A DNA stretch of 39,881 nucleotides from Mycolicibacterium pyrenivorans (GTDB taxonomy: Bacteria > Actinomycetota > Actinomycetes > Mycobacteriales > Mycobacteriaceae). Below the pieces are notes generated by a model. It made no database searches. It had not been told where the DNA came from and worked only from the letters and a program-made list of their open reading frames with translations. Numbering within the stretch: the first letter of the stretch is position 1; every line of letters starts with the position of its first letter. The stretch covers positions 1 through 39,881 of the forward strand of contig NZ_JACKSH010000292.1 in assembly GCF_025821625.1 (NCBI RefSeq), read 5' to 3'. Positions 7,802 to 15,586 of this stretch are shown here, one piece after another. Position numbers and translations under genes: made by a program.

Positions 7802-8143
7802 ATGCCACGAATTGGCGAGCGTGCCCGGCGGGTCTATCGAGGTGAGATGACCGCTGCGAAATATGCGACCAGCCCCGCGGCCAGGTGGCGACATCTGGAG
7901 CGCGCACACATTGTCTCGCAACCGGATCCGTGGCTACACACCTGCAGCCACGCCGCGATGCTGAGGTTGGCGCTAGGCCAGCACGACCGCCGCGAAGCCA
8001 TCGGCCAGGTCCTACGCCTGATGGTCGCCGCCCCTGGCTCACTGACCGGCCGCTATCCCGTCGGCAACACCGGCCGCGTGACGGCCGGCCTCATGACACC
8101 CATGCCCATTCCCGACGACCTCGCCGCCCTCACCAACAGATGA
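7802..8143 (+). CDS. DUF3703-family protein
   Basis: 113 residues, ATG 7802 with ACAGGAG upstream. Conserved features include ERAHIVSQPDPWLHTCSHAA and the C-terminal GRYPVGNTGRVTAG stretch, which I recognise as the DUF3703 family found in metal-resistance clusters. It is mostly helical and soluble with several His residues; its biochemical role is unknown. It begins 33 bp after the ATPase and overlaps the next gene by ATGA, so it is in the same operon. Confidence 0.8.
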   Translation: MPRIGERARRVYRGEMTAAKYATSPAARWRHLERAHIVSQPDPWLHTCSHAAMLRLALGQHDRREAIGQVLRLMVAAPGSLTGRYPVGNTGRVTAGLMTPMPIPDDLAALTNR

Positions 8144-8721
8144 AACCGACGGCGCCGCTTACCAAACGCCTGCCGGAACGACCCCGCTGGGCTGTCGCGG
8201 CCGCAACGGGGATCACCGCTGTGACGCTGGGCCTGGGATGGTGGGCCTTCGACCTACTGACAATGACGATCTTCACCGCCGGATTTGCCGGCGGCCTCCT
8301 GCTGTGGCTGTTCTTCCCCGCCGGCGGGCTCTGGGCAGATGTCCGAATGCCATTCTGGATTGCGTTGAGCCTCTTCCTACTTCACCGCGTCGAAGAAAAG
8401 CAGATGGAGTTCTTCGCGTTTCTGGCGACGGTTACCGGAACCTCCAAACCCTCCGCGACATCCCTGCCAGTCCTGCTGCTCGTCGCGGTGTCGGTTGGCG
8501 CTTGGCTGCTGACACCCATCCTGATGCGCCGCAACCACCCCCTAGGTCGTTACCTGGCCTGGACATTCTTCGCCTCCATGGGTCTGACTGAACTCGCTCA
8601 CTTCGCCGTCTTTCCCTGGCTGAACCCCAGCGGAATCACTGCCTACGTCCCTGGAATGTGGACAGTCCTCGCTCTTGCTCCCGTCGCATGGTGGGGCATG
8701 TGGCGACTTGTTCGCGGCTGA
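8140..8721 (+). CDS. HXXEE-family membrane protein
   Basis: 193 residues, start ATG 8140 in an ATGA overlap with the DUF3703 gene. About five to six hydrophobic segments. HRVEE near residue 82 matches the HXXEE motif that names the family, followed by KQMEFFAF and later ELAHFAVFPW. The family has no known function; the conserved His and Glu residues in membrane context suggest metal binding or an enzyme. It closes the metal operon that starts at 5260. Confidence 0.72.
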   Translation: MKPTAPLTKRLPERPRWAVAAATGITAVTLGLGWWAFDLLTMTIFTAGFAGGLLLWLFFPAGGLWADVRMPFWIALSLFLLHRVEEKQMEFFAFLATVTGTSKPSATSLPVLLLVAVSVGAWLLTPILMRRNHPLGRYLAWTFFASMGLTELAHFAVFPWLNPSGITAYVPGMWTVLALAPVAWWGMWRLVRG

Positions 8722-9339
8722 GGGACGGGCGTCTTGACAACCCCGAAAGCGACATGCCGAGGCTGGCGTCATCCCAGATAAGGTCGGCCGCCAGAGCGAC
8801 AGAAGGAGCGGATGCGCCCCGGTGGCCGCTATGCGTTGCGGCGCTTCGATAGTCGCGGCGTGCGGCGCGAACGATCGGTGCCATAACGCGACGCGGTGCG
8901 GCACGGCTGGGATCCGCCGCGGTGCAGGCAGCGCTGCTTGGCGACCAGCCCACGCCGTGGTGAGTCTGGCCCTCACCTGGAGGGGCGTGGCTGGTGTGTC
9001 GGCTGGGGGCAGGCTGGGCGGCGGTACGTGGCCGTAGCGGGCGGTGTCGCAACACGTTGTTTACGAACTTTCCCGACGCTGCGGCGGCTGGCAGCGCGCG
9101 TAGTCTCGATGGCGTGGGGGCTCATGACAGAGAGGCGACACCGCAGGCACCGGCGGCGATGCTGGCTACTTTGGGACATCCTCCGGCTGGGGGCGAGTTT
9201 CGCTGTAGTGGTGAAGCACGGCGGGCAGCACATCTGAACGTCGCCGAGCGCACCTGAGTCTCCTAGCCCGCGCGGCCATGTGGGCCGTCATGCTGGCTTT
9301 CGTCTCGGCCACAGGAAATTTTCGTTGCGTGTTGCGCGC
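8722..9339. other. Long intergenic stretch without a recognised gene
   Basis: About 620 bp between the HXXEE gene and the CopR box. Frames on both strands are short and Arg-rich. The best candidate is a 37-residue plus-strand frame at 9124-9237 that reads WLLWDILRLGASFAVVV near its middle and ends HGGQHI; there is no strong ribosome site. I see no RNA gene, transposase trace or repeat. Confidence 0.4.
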
Positions 9340-9361
9340 AATCTTCATCGAATCTTTGTCG
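9340..9361 (+). promoter_or_regulatory. CopR-type 11-bp direct repeat upstream of the CPD ATPase
   Basis: Two consecutive 11-mers: AATCTTCATCG then AATCTTTGTCG. It lies 141 bp before the ATPase start. Direct repeats with an 11-bp period are what OmpR/PhoB-family dimers bind; five similar boxes occur elsewhere in the window, each in the same orientation to its gene. Confidence 0.65.
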
Positions 9362-9502
9362 AACCAGCACTGCAGGCTTATCGATCACCGGAAGGGTGAG
9401 TGATTGAGATGACTAGCCTGACGGATGCGGGATGGGGATGGCGAGGACAGCGCAGGTCGCAGGACATCGGAGCCGCTCCGGTAACACTGAACGAGAGACG
9501 CT

Positions 9503-11890
9503 ATGACGAAGTCGACGATTCTCGACGTACACGGATTGAACTGGGCAAGTTCGACGGCGGTGGTGGAGGCCACTCTGCTTAGACGTCCGGGCGTGACGTC
9601 GGTCGAAGCCAATGCGGTAAATCAAACGGCGACAGTTGTTTACGACCCGACGACGACCTCGGTCGCTGACCTGGCCGGGTGGATACGTGACTGCGGCTTC
9701 CACTGCGCGGGGCGGTCGGTGCCGGACCACGTCTGCGATCCGTCCGAGCCCCATCACCACCCATCGGCCACCCTGGACGAGCAGCCAACGTCGGCTCCGT
9801 CGCCGACAGCCGGGGAGGTGCATGCGCATGAGGCCGCGCCGGCACGAACTCCGCAAGAAGCGATGGGTCACGGCGGCGGACACGCCGGCATGTCGATGGA
9901 TCACATGGTCCGCGATATGCGCAACCGATTCCTAGTAGCGCTCGCGTTGTCGATCCCGATCATGCTGTGGTCGCCGATGGGCCGCGACATGTTCGGGTTC
10001 ACCGTGCCTGCGCCGTTCGGGCTCCGCGATGACGTGTTCACCCTGTTGCTGAGCCTGCCGGTCGTCTTCTACTCGGCGTGGATCTTCTTCGACGGTGCCT
10101 GGCGAGCGCTACGGGCCCGCACCTTGGACATGATGGTGCTCGTTGCCGTGGCGGTCGGCGCAGGCTGGCTCTACAGCCTCGGGGTGACGCTGACCGGCGG
10201 CGGTGAGGTGTTCTATGAGGCCGCCTCGGTGCTGACGGCGTTCGTCCTGTTGGGCCACTGGTTCGAGATGCGAGCTCGCGGTGGCGCGAACGATGCAATT
10301 CGCACCCTGCTCGAGCTGGCGCCCCCGGTGGCAGTTGTGCTGCGCGACGGTGAGCCGGTGGAAACTCCCACCGCCGAGGTGGCAGTGGGTGACCTCCTGC
10401 TCATCCGCCCAGGTGCCAAGATTCCCGTCGACGGCACGGTGGCCGAGGGAACGTCAGACGTCGACGAGTCGATGGTCACCGGGGAAAGCCTGCCGGTGTC
10501 AAAGGCGCCGGACTCGAAGGTGATTGGCGCCTCGATCAACACCACCGGCACGTTGCGGGTCCTGGCTACGAAGGTCGGCTCCGACACGGTCTTGGCTCAG
10601 ATCGTCGCGATGGTTCAGGAAGCGCAGAACTCCAAAGCCCCAGGGCAGCGGTTCGCCGACCGGGCAGCGTTCTGGCTGGTTCTGGTGGCGCTGATCGGCG
10701 GCACTGCCACCTTCCTAGTGTGGTGGGCGGTCGGCGCCGGTGTCCAGACCGCGTTGCTGTTCGCCATCACCGTCGTGGTCATCACCTGTCCCGATGCGCT
10801 GGGACTCGCGACTCCGACCGCGATCATGGTGGGCACCGGGTTGGGCGCCAAGCGGGGAGTGTTGTTCAAGAATGCGACCGCGCTGGAGACGTCGGCGCGC
10901 ATCGATACCGTCGTCATGGACAAGACCGGCACGTTGACCAAGGGCGAGCCTGAAGTGACCGACGTCGTCGTCGACGGCATTCCAGAGGATCAAGTACTCG
11001 CCATGGTGGCTGCGGTCGAAACTGAGTCCGAGCATCCGCTGGCGGGGGCGATCGTGCGTTACGCGGCCGCGCACGGGATCGCTTCGGCGTCACTGACTGG
11101 TTTCCGTAACGTGCCCGGTCACGGAGCTGTCGCGACGGTAGATGGGCGCCGCGTTGCCGTCGGCAATCGCAAGCTGATGGTCGAGGAGGACGTCGAGTTC
11201 GGCGTGTTGATGCAACGCCGCGACGAACTCGCCGCCAGCGGACGCACGGCGGTCTTGGTAAGCGTCGACGGCCGGGGAGTCGGTGTCATCGCCTTGGCAG
11301 ACGCCGTGCGCGAGACGTCTGCCGAAGCGGTGTCCGCGCTGCACGACCTCGGTGTCGAGGTGGTCATGCTCAGTGGCGACAACCAGGCCACCGCCGATCG
11401 CATCGCCGCGCAACTGGGAATCGACACGGTGATCGCCGAGGTGCTGCCCGGTGACAAGGCAGCCAAGATCGCTGAGCTGCAACGACAGGGCAAGAAGGTC
11501 GCCATGGTCGGTGACGGCGTCAACGACGCACCGGCGCTGGCCCAAGCTGATCTCGGCGTGGCTATCGGTGCAGGCACCGACGTCGCCATCGAAACCGCAG
11601 ATCTGGTGTTGATGCGATCAGACCCGCTCGATGTCGCGATCGCGCTGCGGATCGGCCGGGGCACGCTACGAAAGATGCGGCAGAACCTTGGTTGGGCGGT
11701 CGGCTACAACGTGATCGCATTGCCCATCGCGGCTGGGGTGTTCGTACCTTCGCTCGGCTTGGTGCTGCGGCCCGAGATCGCTGCCCTCTCCATGTCAGGT
11801 TCCAGCTTCATCGTGGCCGTCAATGCGTTGATGCTGAAGAGATTGAAGCTTCCCGTACCGGCGTCAGCAGAGGCGGGCGCCACGTCGTGA
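9503..11890 (+). CDS. Copper-type P1B ATPase with CPD membrane motif and a Cys-less HMA-like N-terminus
   Basis: 795 residues, ATG 9503. Residues 1-70 fold like an HMA domain, but the usual GMTCxxC is replaced by GLNWASS, so the Cys pair is missing. A His/Met-rich linker follows (CDPSEPHHHPS; GHGGGHAGMSMDHMV). Eight membrane segments, actuator TGES, transport motif CPDALGLATP instead of CPC, Asp473 in DKTGTLT, HP in SEHPLAGA, and GDGVNDAPAL. The His/Met-rich N-terminus resembles CopB-type pumps, while the sequence after CPD is like CopA. A CopR box lies upstream, so copper export is the best guess, but the altered ion-site residue may change ion or oxidation-state preference. Confidence 0.88.
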   Translation: MTKSTILDVHGLNWASSTAVVEATLLRRPGVTSVEANAVNQTATVVYDPTTTSVADLAGWIRDCGFHCAGRSVPDHVCDPSEPHHHPSATLDEQPTSAPSPTAGEVHAHEAAPARTPQEAMGHGGGHAGMSMDHMVRDMRNRFLVALALSIPIMLWSPMGRDMFGFTVPAPFGLRDDVFTLLLSLPVVFYSAWIFFDGAWRALRARTLDMMVLVAVAVGAGWLYSLGVTLTGGGEVFYEAASVLTAFVLLGHWFEMRARGGANDAIRTLLELAPPVAVVLRDGEPVETPTAEVAVGDLLLIRPGAKIPVDGTVAEGTSDVDESMVTGESLPVSKAPDSKVIGASINTTGTLRVLATKVGSDTVLAQIVAMVQEAQNSKAPGQRFADRAAFWLVLVALIGGTATFLVWWAVGAGVQTALLFAITVVVITCPDALGLATPTAIMVGTGLGAKRGVLFKNATALETSARIDTVVMDKTGTLTKGEPEVTDVVVDGIPEDQVLAMVAAVETESEHPLAGAIVRYAAAHGIASASLTGFRNVPGHGAVATVDGRRVAVGNRKLMVEEDVEFGVLMQRRDELAASGRTAVLVSVDGRGVGVIALADAVRETSAEAVSALHDLGVEVVMLSGDNQATADRIAAQLGIDTVIAEVLPGDKAAKIAELQRQGKKVAMVGDGVNDAPALAQADLGVAIGAGTDVAIETADLVLMRSDPLDVAIALRIGRGTLRKMRQNLGWAVGYNVIALPIAAGVFVPSLGLVLRPEIAALSMSGSSFIVAVNALMLKRLKLPVPASAEAGATS

Positions 11891-11941
11891 CGCTCCGCGT
11901 GCCGTCGCTGTTCTGTCCGGTGCTGTCAGGGGTGTGAGGGA

Positions 11942-12355
11942 CTAGGCGGGTGTGGCCGCGGTCTGCAGTGAGTCGATGGCGGCCTGCATCTTTCGCGTCA
12001 CTTCGTCGGCGATGTCACGCAAAGCCGGCTCGCCGGTCACCTCCACCAGTATCTGCGGGTTCATCGCCTCGACGATGACAGAGGTGTCGTCTGCACGGTC
12101 GGCTCGGACAACGACGTTGCAGGGCAGCAGCAGGCCGATTTGACGGTCCACATTCACTGCCCGGTGAGCCAATGGTGGGTTGCAGGCACCCAGAATGAGG
12201 TACTCCTCCACGTCCTCGCCCAGCTTCGCCTTGAGAGTCGCCTTCATATCGATCTCGGTCAGGACGCCAAAACCCTGCTCTGTCAGGGCGGCTCGGGTGC
12301 GCGCAACGGCGTCGGCGAACGACGTGTGCAGCGCTGTCGACAGTGCGATGGTCAT
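11942..12355 (-). CDS. DUF302-family protein
   Basis: 137 residues, ATG 12355 preceded by GAGAGGA. Typical DUF302 text: GFGVLTEIDMKATLKAKLG, ILGACNPPLAH, GLLLPCNVVV. No signal peptide. Members are small alpha/beta proteins often linked to copper and redox stress genes; a conserved Cys lies in each of the GACNP and LPCNV motifs. Converges with the CPD ATPase (51 bp) and diverges from the DUF305 gene, sharing the intergenic region that holds a CopR box. Confidence 0.85.
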   Translation of the reverse strand: MTIALSTALHTSFADAVARTRAALTEQGFGVLTEIDMKATLKAKLGEDVEEYLILGACNPPLAHRAVNVDRQIGLLLPCNVVVRADRADDTSVIVEAMNPQILVEVTGEPALRDIADEVTRKMQAAIDSLQTAATPA

Positions 12356-12433
12356 GCGGTCCTCTCAATGGTCCTGTGGGGCGAACACAGCCAAGGCTGC
12401 GCCGCGGACCTCCCGACGCCAAGGGCGGTTGCC

Positions 12434-12455
12434 GTTCTTTATCGAATCTTCATAG
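12434..12455 (+). promoter_or_regulatory. CopR-type direct repeat between DUF302 and DUF305
   Basis: Two 11-mers: GTTCTTTATCG then AATCTTCATAG. It lies 119 bp before the DUF305 start, in the orientation seen at the other boxes, and about 80 bp from the DUF302 start on the other side. Confidence 0.6.
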
Positions 12456-12574
12456 AACGACTAGTCGGGCCATACCGGCGCCGCGAATGCTCGAAGACAG
12501 GTCGGGATACCCGCGCGTCAACTGGGCGCGCTGCAGCCGCATCGACCGTGAGACCCAGGAAGGGACTTGTTGTG

Positions 12575-13288
12575 ATGAAGAGGAAGACGCTGGCCGTCGG
12601 TGCGGCCACCTTGGCGGCGCTGGTCACCGTTGGTGCATGTAGTGATACCAGCACTACGCAGGGAGATTCGTCGTCGTCGGTGTCGGCGCCCTCGTCGACA
12701 TCGGCCACCGAAGCCCACAATCAGGCTGATGCCATGTTCACCCAGCACATGATCCCGCATCACCAACAGGCCATCGAGATGAGCGACATGCTGCTGGGTA
12801 AGCAGGGAATCGACCCGCGAGTGGTGGACCTGGCCAAGCAGATCAAAGCTGCTCAGGGGCCCGAGATCGAACAGATGCAGGCCTGGCTCACGCAGTGGGG
12901 CATGTCCACGATGCCGATGATGCCCGGGATGGACGGCATGCCCGGTCACAGTGGGATGCCCAGCGCCAGTGCCGCGCCCAGCGAATCCGGTACGCCGACT
13001 CAATCGATGATGCCTGGAATGCCGGGCATGCCCGGTATGGGTGATATGCCGGGGATGGAGGGCATGATGTCCGAGGAGGACATGGCCGCATTGCAAAACG
13101 CCCAGGGGGTGGAAGCCTCCAAGTTGTACCTGACGCAGATGGTCAAGCATCACGAGGGTGCAATTACTATGGCGCAGAATGAGATCAAGGACGGCCAGTT
13201 CCCCGATACGGTCGCGTTGGCACGCTCGATCGTCACCAGCCAGCAGCAGGAGATCGACACCATGAACAAGATCCTGGCCTCGTTGTAG
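12575..13288 (+). CDS. DUF305 copper-binding lipoprotein with MPGM repeats
   Basis: 237 residues. ATG 12575 with AGGAAGGG upstream; a GTG sits directly before it. Signal peptide with lipobox VGAC, so it is probably anchored outside the membrane. Two DUF305 halves: QHMIPHHQQAIEM near residue 54 and VKHHEGAITMA near residue 192. Between them lies a Met/Pro/Gly insert of repeated MPGM units (about residues 110-170), absent from minimal DUF305 proteins and resembling the insert in the multicopper oxidase at 15,583. His/Met richness fits periplasmic Cu binding. A truncated paralog lies at 27,369. Confidence 0.87.
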   Translation: MKRKTLAVGAATLAALVTVGACSDTSTTQGDSSSSVSAPSSTSATEAHNQADAMFTQHMIPHHQQAIEMSDMLLGKQGIDPRVVDLAKQIKAAQGPEIEQMQAWLTQWGMSTMPMMPGMDGMPGHSGMPSASAAPSESGTPTQSMMPGMPGMPGMGDMPGMEGMMSEEDMAALQNAQGVEASKLYLTQMVKHHEGAITMAQNEIKDGQFPDTVALARSIVTSQQQEIDTMNKILASL

Positions 13289-13317
13289 AAGTCAGGGCAT
13301 GGCTGCGTGTCGCGCGA

Positions 13318-13332
13318 GTCATGTTTCATGAC
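13318..13332. terminator. Small hairpin between convergent DUF305 and copS
   Basis: GTCATG-TTT-CATGAC, a 6-bp stem with a 3-base loop, in the 61 bp gap between converging genes. It has no T-tract, so termination is only suggested by position. Confidence 0.25.
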
Positions 13333-13349
13333 AGCGTTGTCGAGTTCGA

Positions 13350-14495
13350 TTAGTGGTCATGGCGGTCCGTGCGTGCGGGTAGCTCGATGGTGAAGGTGCT
13401 GCCCAGGCCTGGTCCGCGGCTGGCCGCAGTGATGCGGCCGCTGTGGGCTTCGGTGAGTGCTTTGGCGATGGCCAACCCGATCCCCGCGCCGCCGTGGCTT
13501 CGATCGCGGGCCACATCGGCGCGGTAGAAGCGTTCGAACACGTGCGGGAGGTGCTCGGCAGCGATGCCATCACCATTGTCGCGCACGGTGATGATCACTT
13601 CGCCGGGCTTTGCCGCCGCGTCGACCTCGACGCGGCCTCGCGCGGGGGTGTGGCGCAGAGCGTTGTCGAGAAGGTTCCCGATCACCTGTGCGAGGCGCAG
13701 AGGGTCTACCCACACCTCGGGCAGCGGGTTCGCGGCATCGAAGGTCAGCGCGACATCCTTCTGGGCGTATCGGTCGGCTGCGGCAGACACGGTGGTGACG
13801 ATCGCGGCCTGGGGGTCGATCCACTGCGGTGTGACCGCGCCGGGACCTTCCTCGGCTTGAGCGAGCGCGGCGAAGTCATCGGAGAAGCGCACCAGCCGGC
13901 TGGCTTGATCGTTGAGCACGGCAACCGTCTCGGGGTCAAGGGTTTTCACTCCGTCCTCGACGGCCTCGATGTAGGCCTTGAGTACCGAGACGGGTGTCCT
14001 AATCTCGTGGGCGAGGTCACCGAAGAGTTGGCGCCGGGTGGTCTCGACCGATTCGAGCCGTTCGGACATCCGATTGAACGCGCGGGACAGGTTCGCGAAA
14101 TCCTCCCCCAAGCGCAGCGGCGACACACGGATGTCATAGCGGCCGTCGGCGACTGCAGTGGCGGCCGATGCGACCTCGGCGATGGAGTGCTGCAGGCGAC
14201 GGCTGAAGTACCAGGTCACAAACAGGGCGGTCAATGCGGCTACGCCGATCGCCACCGCGATGGAGATTGCGGTGGCGTACCGGTAGGCCTCCTCGGCGTG
14301 GAACTGTTCATTGGATGAGTGAGGAAGTCCGGCGCGGTTCAGGTGTTCTCGGAACAGCGGTGGACCGACGATGACGGCGACGACCCCGGTGGTTGCGCCG
14401 CCGGCGAGGAGCACCAAGGCTTGCGCCAGCAGGAGTCGCGCCCCGACTCCAGGACTGCGCCGCGACCTGGGTTGAATGCTCGTGTCTGTCCTCAT
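13350..14495 (-). CDS. copS: Sensor histidine kinase of the copper two-component system (CopS-like)
   Basis: 381 residues. Membrane helices at about 20-45 and 75-95 bracket a short extracytoplasmic loop of about 30 residues with several His (HLNRAGLPH, HAEEA), a plausible copper site. Then HAMP, dimerisation helix with phospho-acceptor His163 (HEIRTP), N-box NLLDNALRHT, DNGDGI, FERFYRAD and GAGIGLAIAK. The start ATG 14495 overlaps the regulator stop by four bases, so the pair is coupled. Symbol rests on neighbours and general similarity; CusS-like would be an equal name. Confidence 0.9.
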   Translation of the reverse strand: MRTDTSIQPRSRRSPGVGARLLLAQALVLLAGGATTGVVAVIVGPPLFREHLNRAGLPHSSNEQFHAEEAYRYATAISIAVAIGVAALTALFVTWYFSRRLQHSIAEVASAATAVADGRYDIRVSPLRLGEDFANLSRAFNRMSERLESVETTRRQLFGDLAHEIRTPVSVLKAYIEAVEDGVKTLDPETVAVLNDQASRLVRFSDDFAALAQAEEGPGAVTPQWIDPQAAIVTTVSAAADRYAQKDVALTFDAANPLPEVWVDPLRLAQVIGNLLDNALRHTPARGRVEVDAAAKPGEVIITVRDNGDGIAAEHLPHVFERFYRADVARDRSHGGAGIGLAIAKALTEAHSGRITAASRGPGLGSTFTIELPARTDRHDH

Positions 14496-15232
14496 TGGCC
14501 GCTTCCCATTCGGTATCCGACTCCGCGGACGGTGATCACGTAGCGGGGACCGGCGGGGTCATCCGACAATTTGCGGCGCAGATGTCCGATGTGGACGTCG
14601 ACTAGATGTTTGTTTCCGCCCCAGGAGTCTCCCCAGACGGCCTCGAGGAGTTGGCGGCGGCTGAAGACCACGGCCGGTCGCGACGATAACGCGGCCAAGA
14701 TGTCGAACTCGGTGCGGGTGAGCAGAACTGGTTCGTCGTCGATGAATACCTGTCGGCCCGCAACGTCGATGGACAACGGCCCGAAGGCCCGCGGCGGGGG
14801 TTCGTCGGCCGCGGTCGCAGCACTGGTCGGCGTTGCGACGGTGCGAGGCCGGCGCAACATGGCGCGGATCCGCGCGACCAGTTCGCGGGGACTGAAAGGT
14901 TTGGTGACATAGTCGTCGGCACCGACCGACAGGCCCACGATGGTGTCCATTTCGGTATCGCGTGCGGTCAGCATCACCACGTAGGCATCGGAGAACGTGC
15001 GAAGTTGGCGGCATACCTCCACGCCGTCGATGCCCGGCAACGCGAGGTCCAAGATGACCACGTCCGGGTCGATCTCACGGGCCTGCGCCAAGGCGTCCGC
15101 TCCGCTGTGGGCGAGGCTGACGTCAAACTGCTCGCGTCGGAGGTAGCTCGCCACGACTTCGGCCAGCGGTACCTCGTCGTCGACCACCAACGCTCGATAA
15201 CCCGCAGAAGGGGTGGCCGCAGGCTTGTCCAT
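14492..15232 (-). CDS. copR: OmpR-family copper response regulator (CopR-like)
   Basis: 246 residues. Receiver with acidic pair in VVDDE, phospho-acceptor Asp62 (ILDLALPGIDG), Thr in MLTARD and Lys in YVTKPF, all intact. The C-terminal winged helix has LTRTEFDIL, RRQLLEAVWG and VDVHIGHLRRKL. It should bind the 11-bp direct repeats found at six places in this window. The promoter region is shared with the divergent small-protein/MCO operon. A truncated paralog is at 27,517-27,740. Confidence 0.92.
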   Translation of the reverse strand: MDKPAATPSAGYRALVVDDEVPLAEVVASYLRREQFDVSLAHSGADALAQAREIDPDVVILDLALPGIDGVEVCRQLRTFSDAYVVMLTARDTEMDTIVGLSVGADDYVTKPFSPRELVARIRAMLRRPRTVATPTSAATAADEPPPRAFGPLSIDVAGRQVFIDDEPVLLTRTEFDILAALSSRPAVVFSRRQLLEAVWGDSWGGNKHLVDVHIGHLRRKLSDDPAGPRYVITVRGVGYRMGSGQ

Positions 15233-15277
15233 GTCCTCATCGTGCCGCCCCGAAGGGATTCAGGAACCCGCGACCCA

Positions 15278-15299
15278 GGTCTTGAGCGAATCTTCATAA
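15278..15299 (+). promoter_or_regulatory. CopR-type direct repeat between copR and the MCO operon
   Basis: Two 11-mers: GGTCTTGAGCG then AATCTTCATAA. It is 59 bp before the small membrane protein start and 46 bp from the copR start, so it could serve both divergent promoters. Confidence 0.6.
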
Positions 15300-15358
15300 A
15301 ACCATCGTCGATTCGCTACTCGACCGCACGAGTGTGGAACGCGAAGGAGGTGACCCCG

Positions 15359-15586
15359 ATGACGTGGTGGAACGAAGCCGGCGCTCTGTGGGGGTGGGCT
15401 GGCTGCCTGCTGGCAATGATGATGCTGGTTGCGTTCTGGGGAGCCGTGATCGCCGCGCTGGCGGCACTGCTCGGGGGGAAGACACCGCAGCGCCGCCAGG
15501 ACATTGAAATCCAGCGCGACGCTCCGTTGCCCGGCCTCACCGCCGCCGATTGCGTCGCGACGACGAACCCCCCGCAACGACCATGA
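15359..15586 (+). CDS. Small single-pass membrane protein (SHOCT-like N-terminus)
   Basis: 75 residues, ATG 15359 with a strong GAAGGAGG site. A Trp-rich start (MTWWNEAGALWGWAG) leads into one hydrophobic helix (about 15-40) and a polar tail. It resembles the N-terminal half of the SHOCT protein at 17,282, but no SHOCT motif is visible in the tail. It overlaps the multicopper oxidase start by ATGA. A decayed paralog at 27,869 holds the matching place in the collapsed duplicate. Function unknown. Confidence 0.8.
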   Translation: MTWWNEAGALWGWAGCLLAMMMLVAFWGAVIAALAALLGGKTPQRRQDIEIQRDAPLPGLTAADCVATTNPPQRP

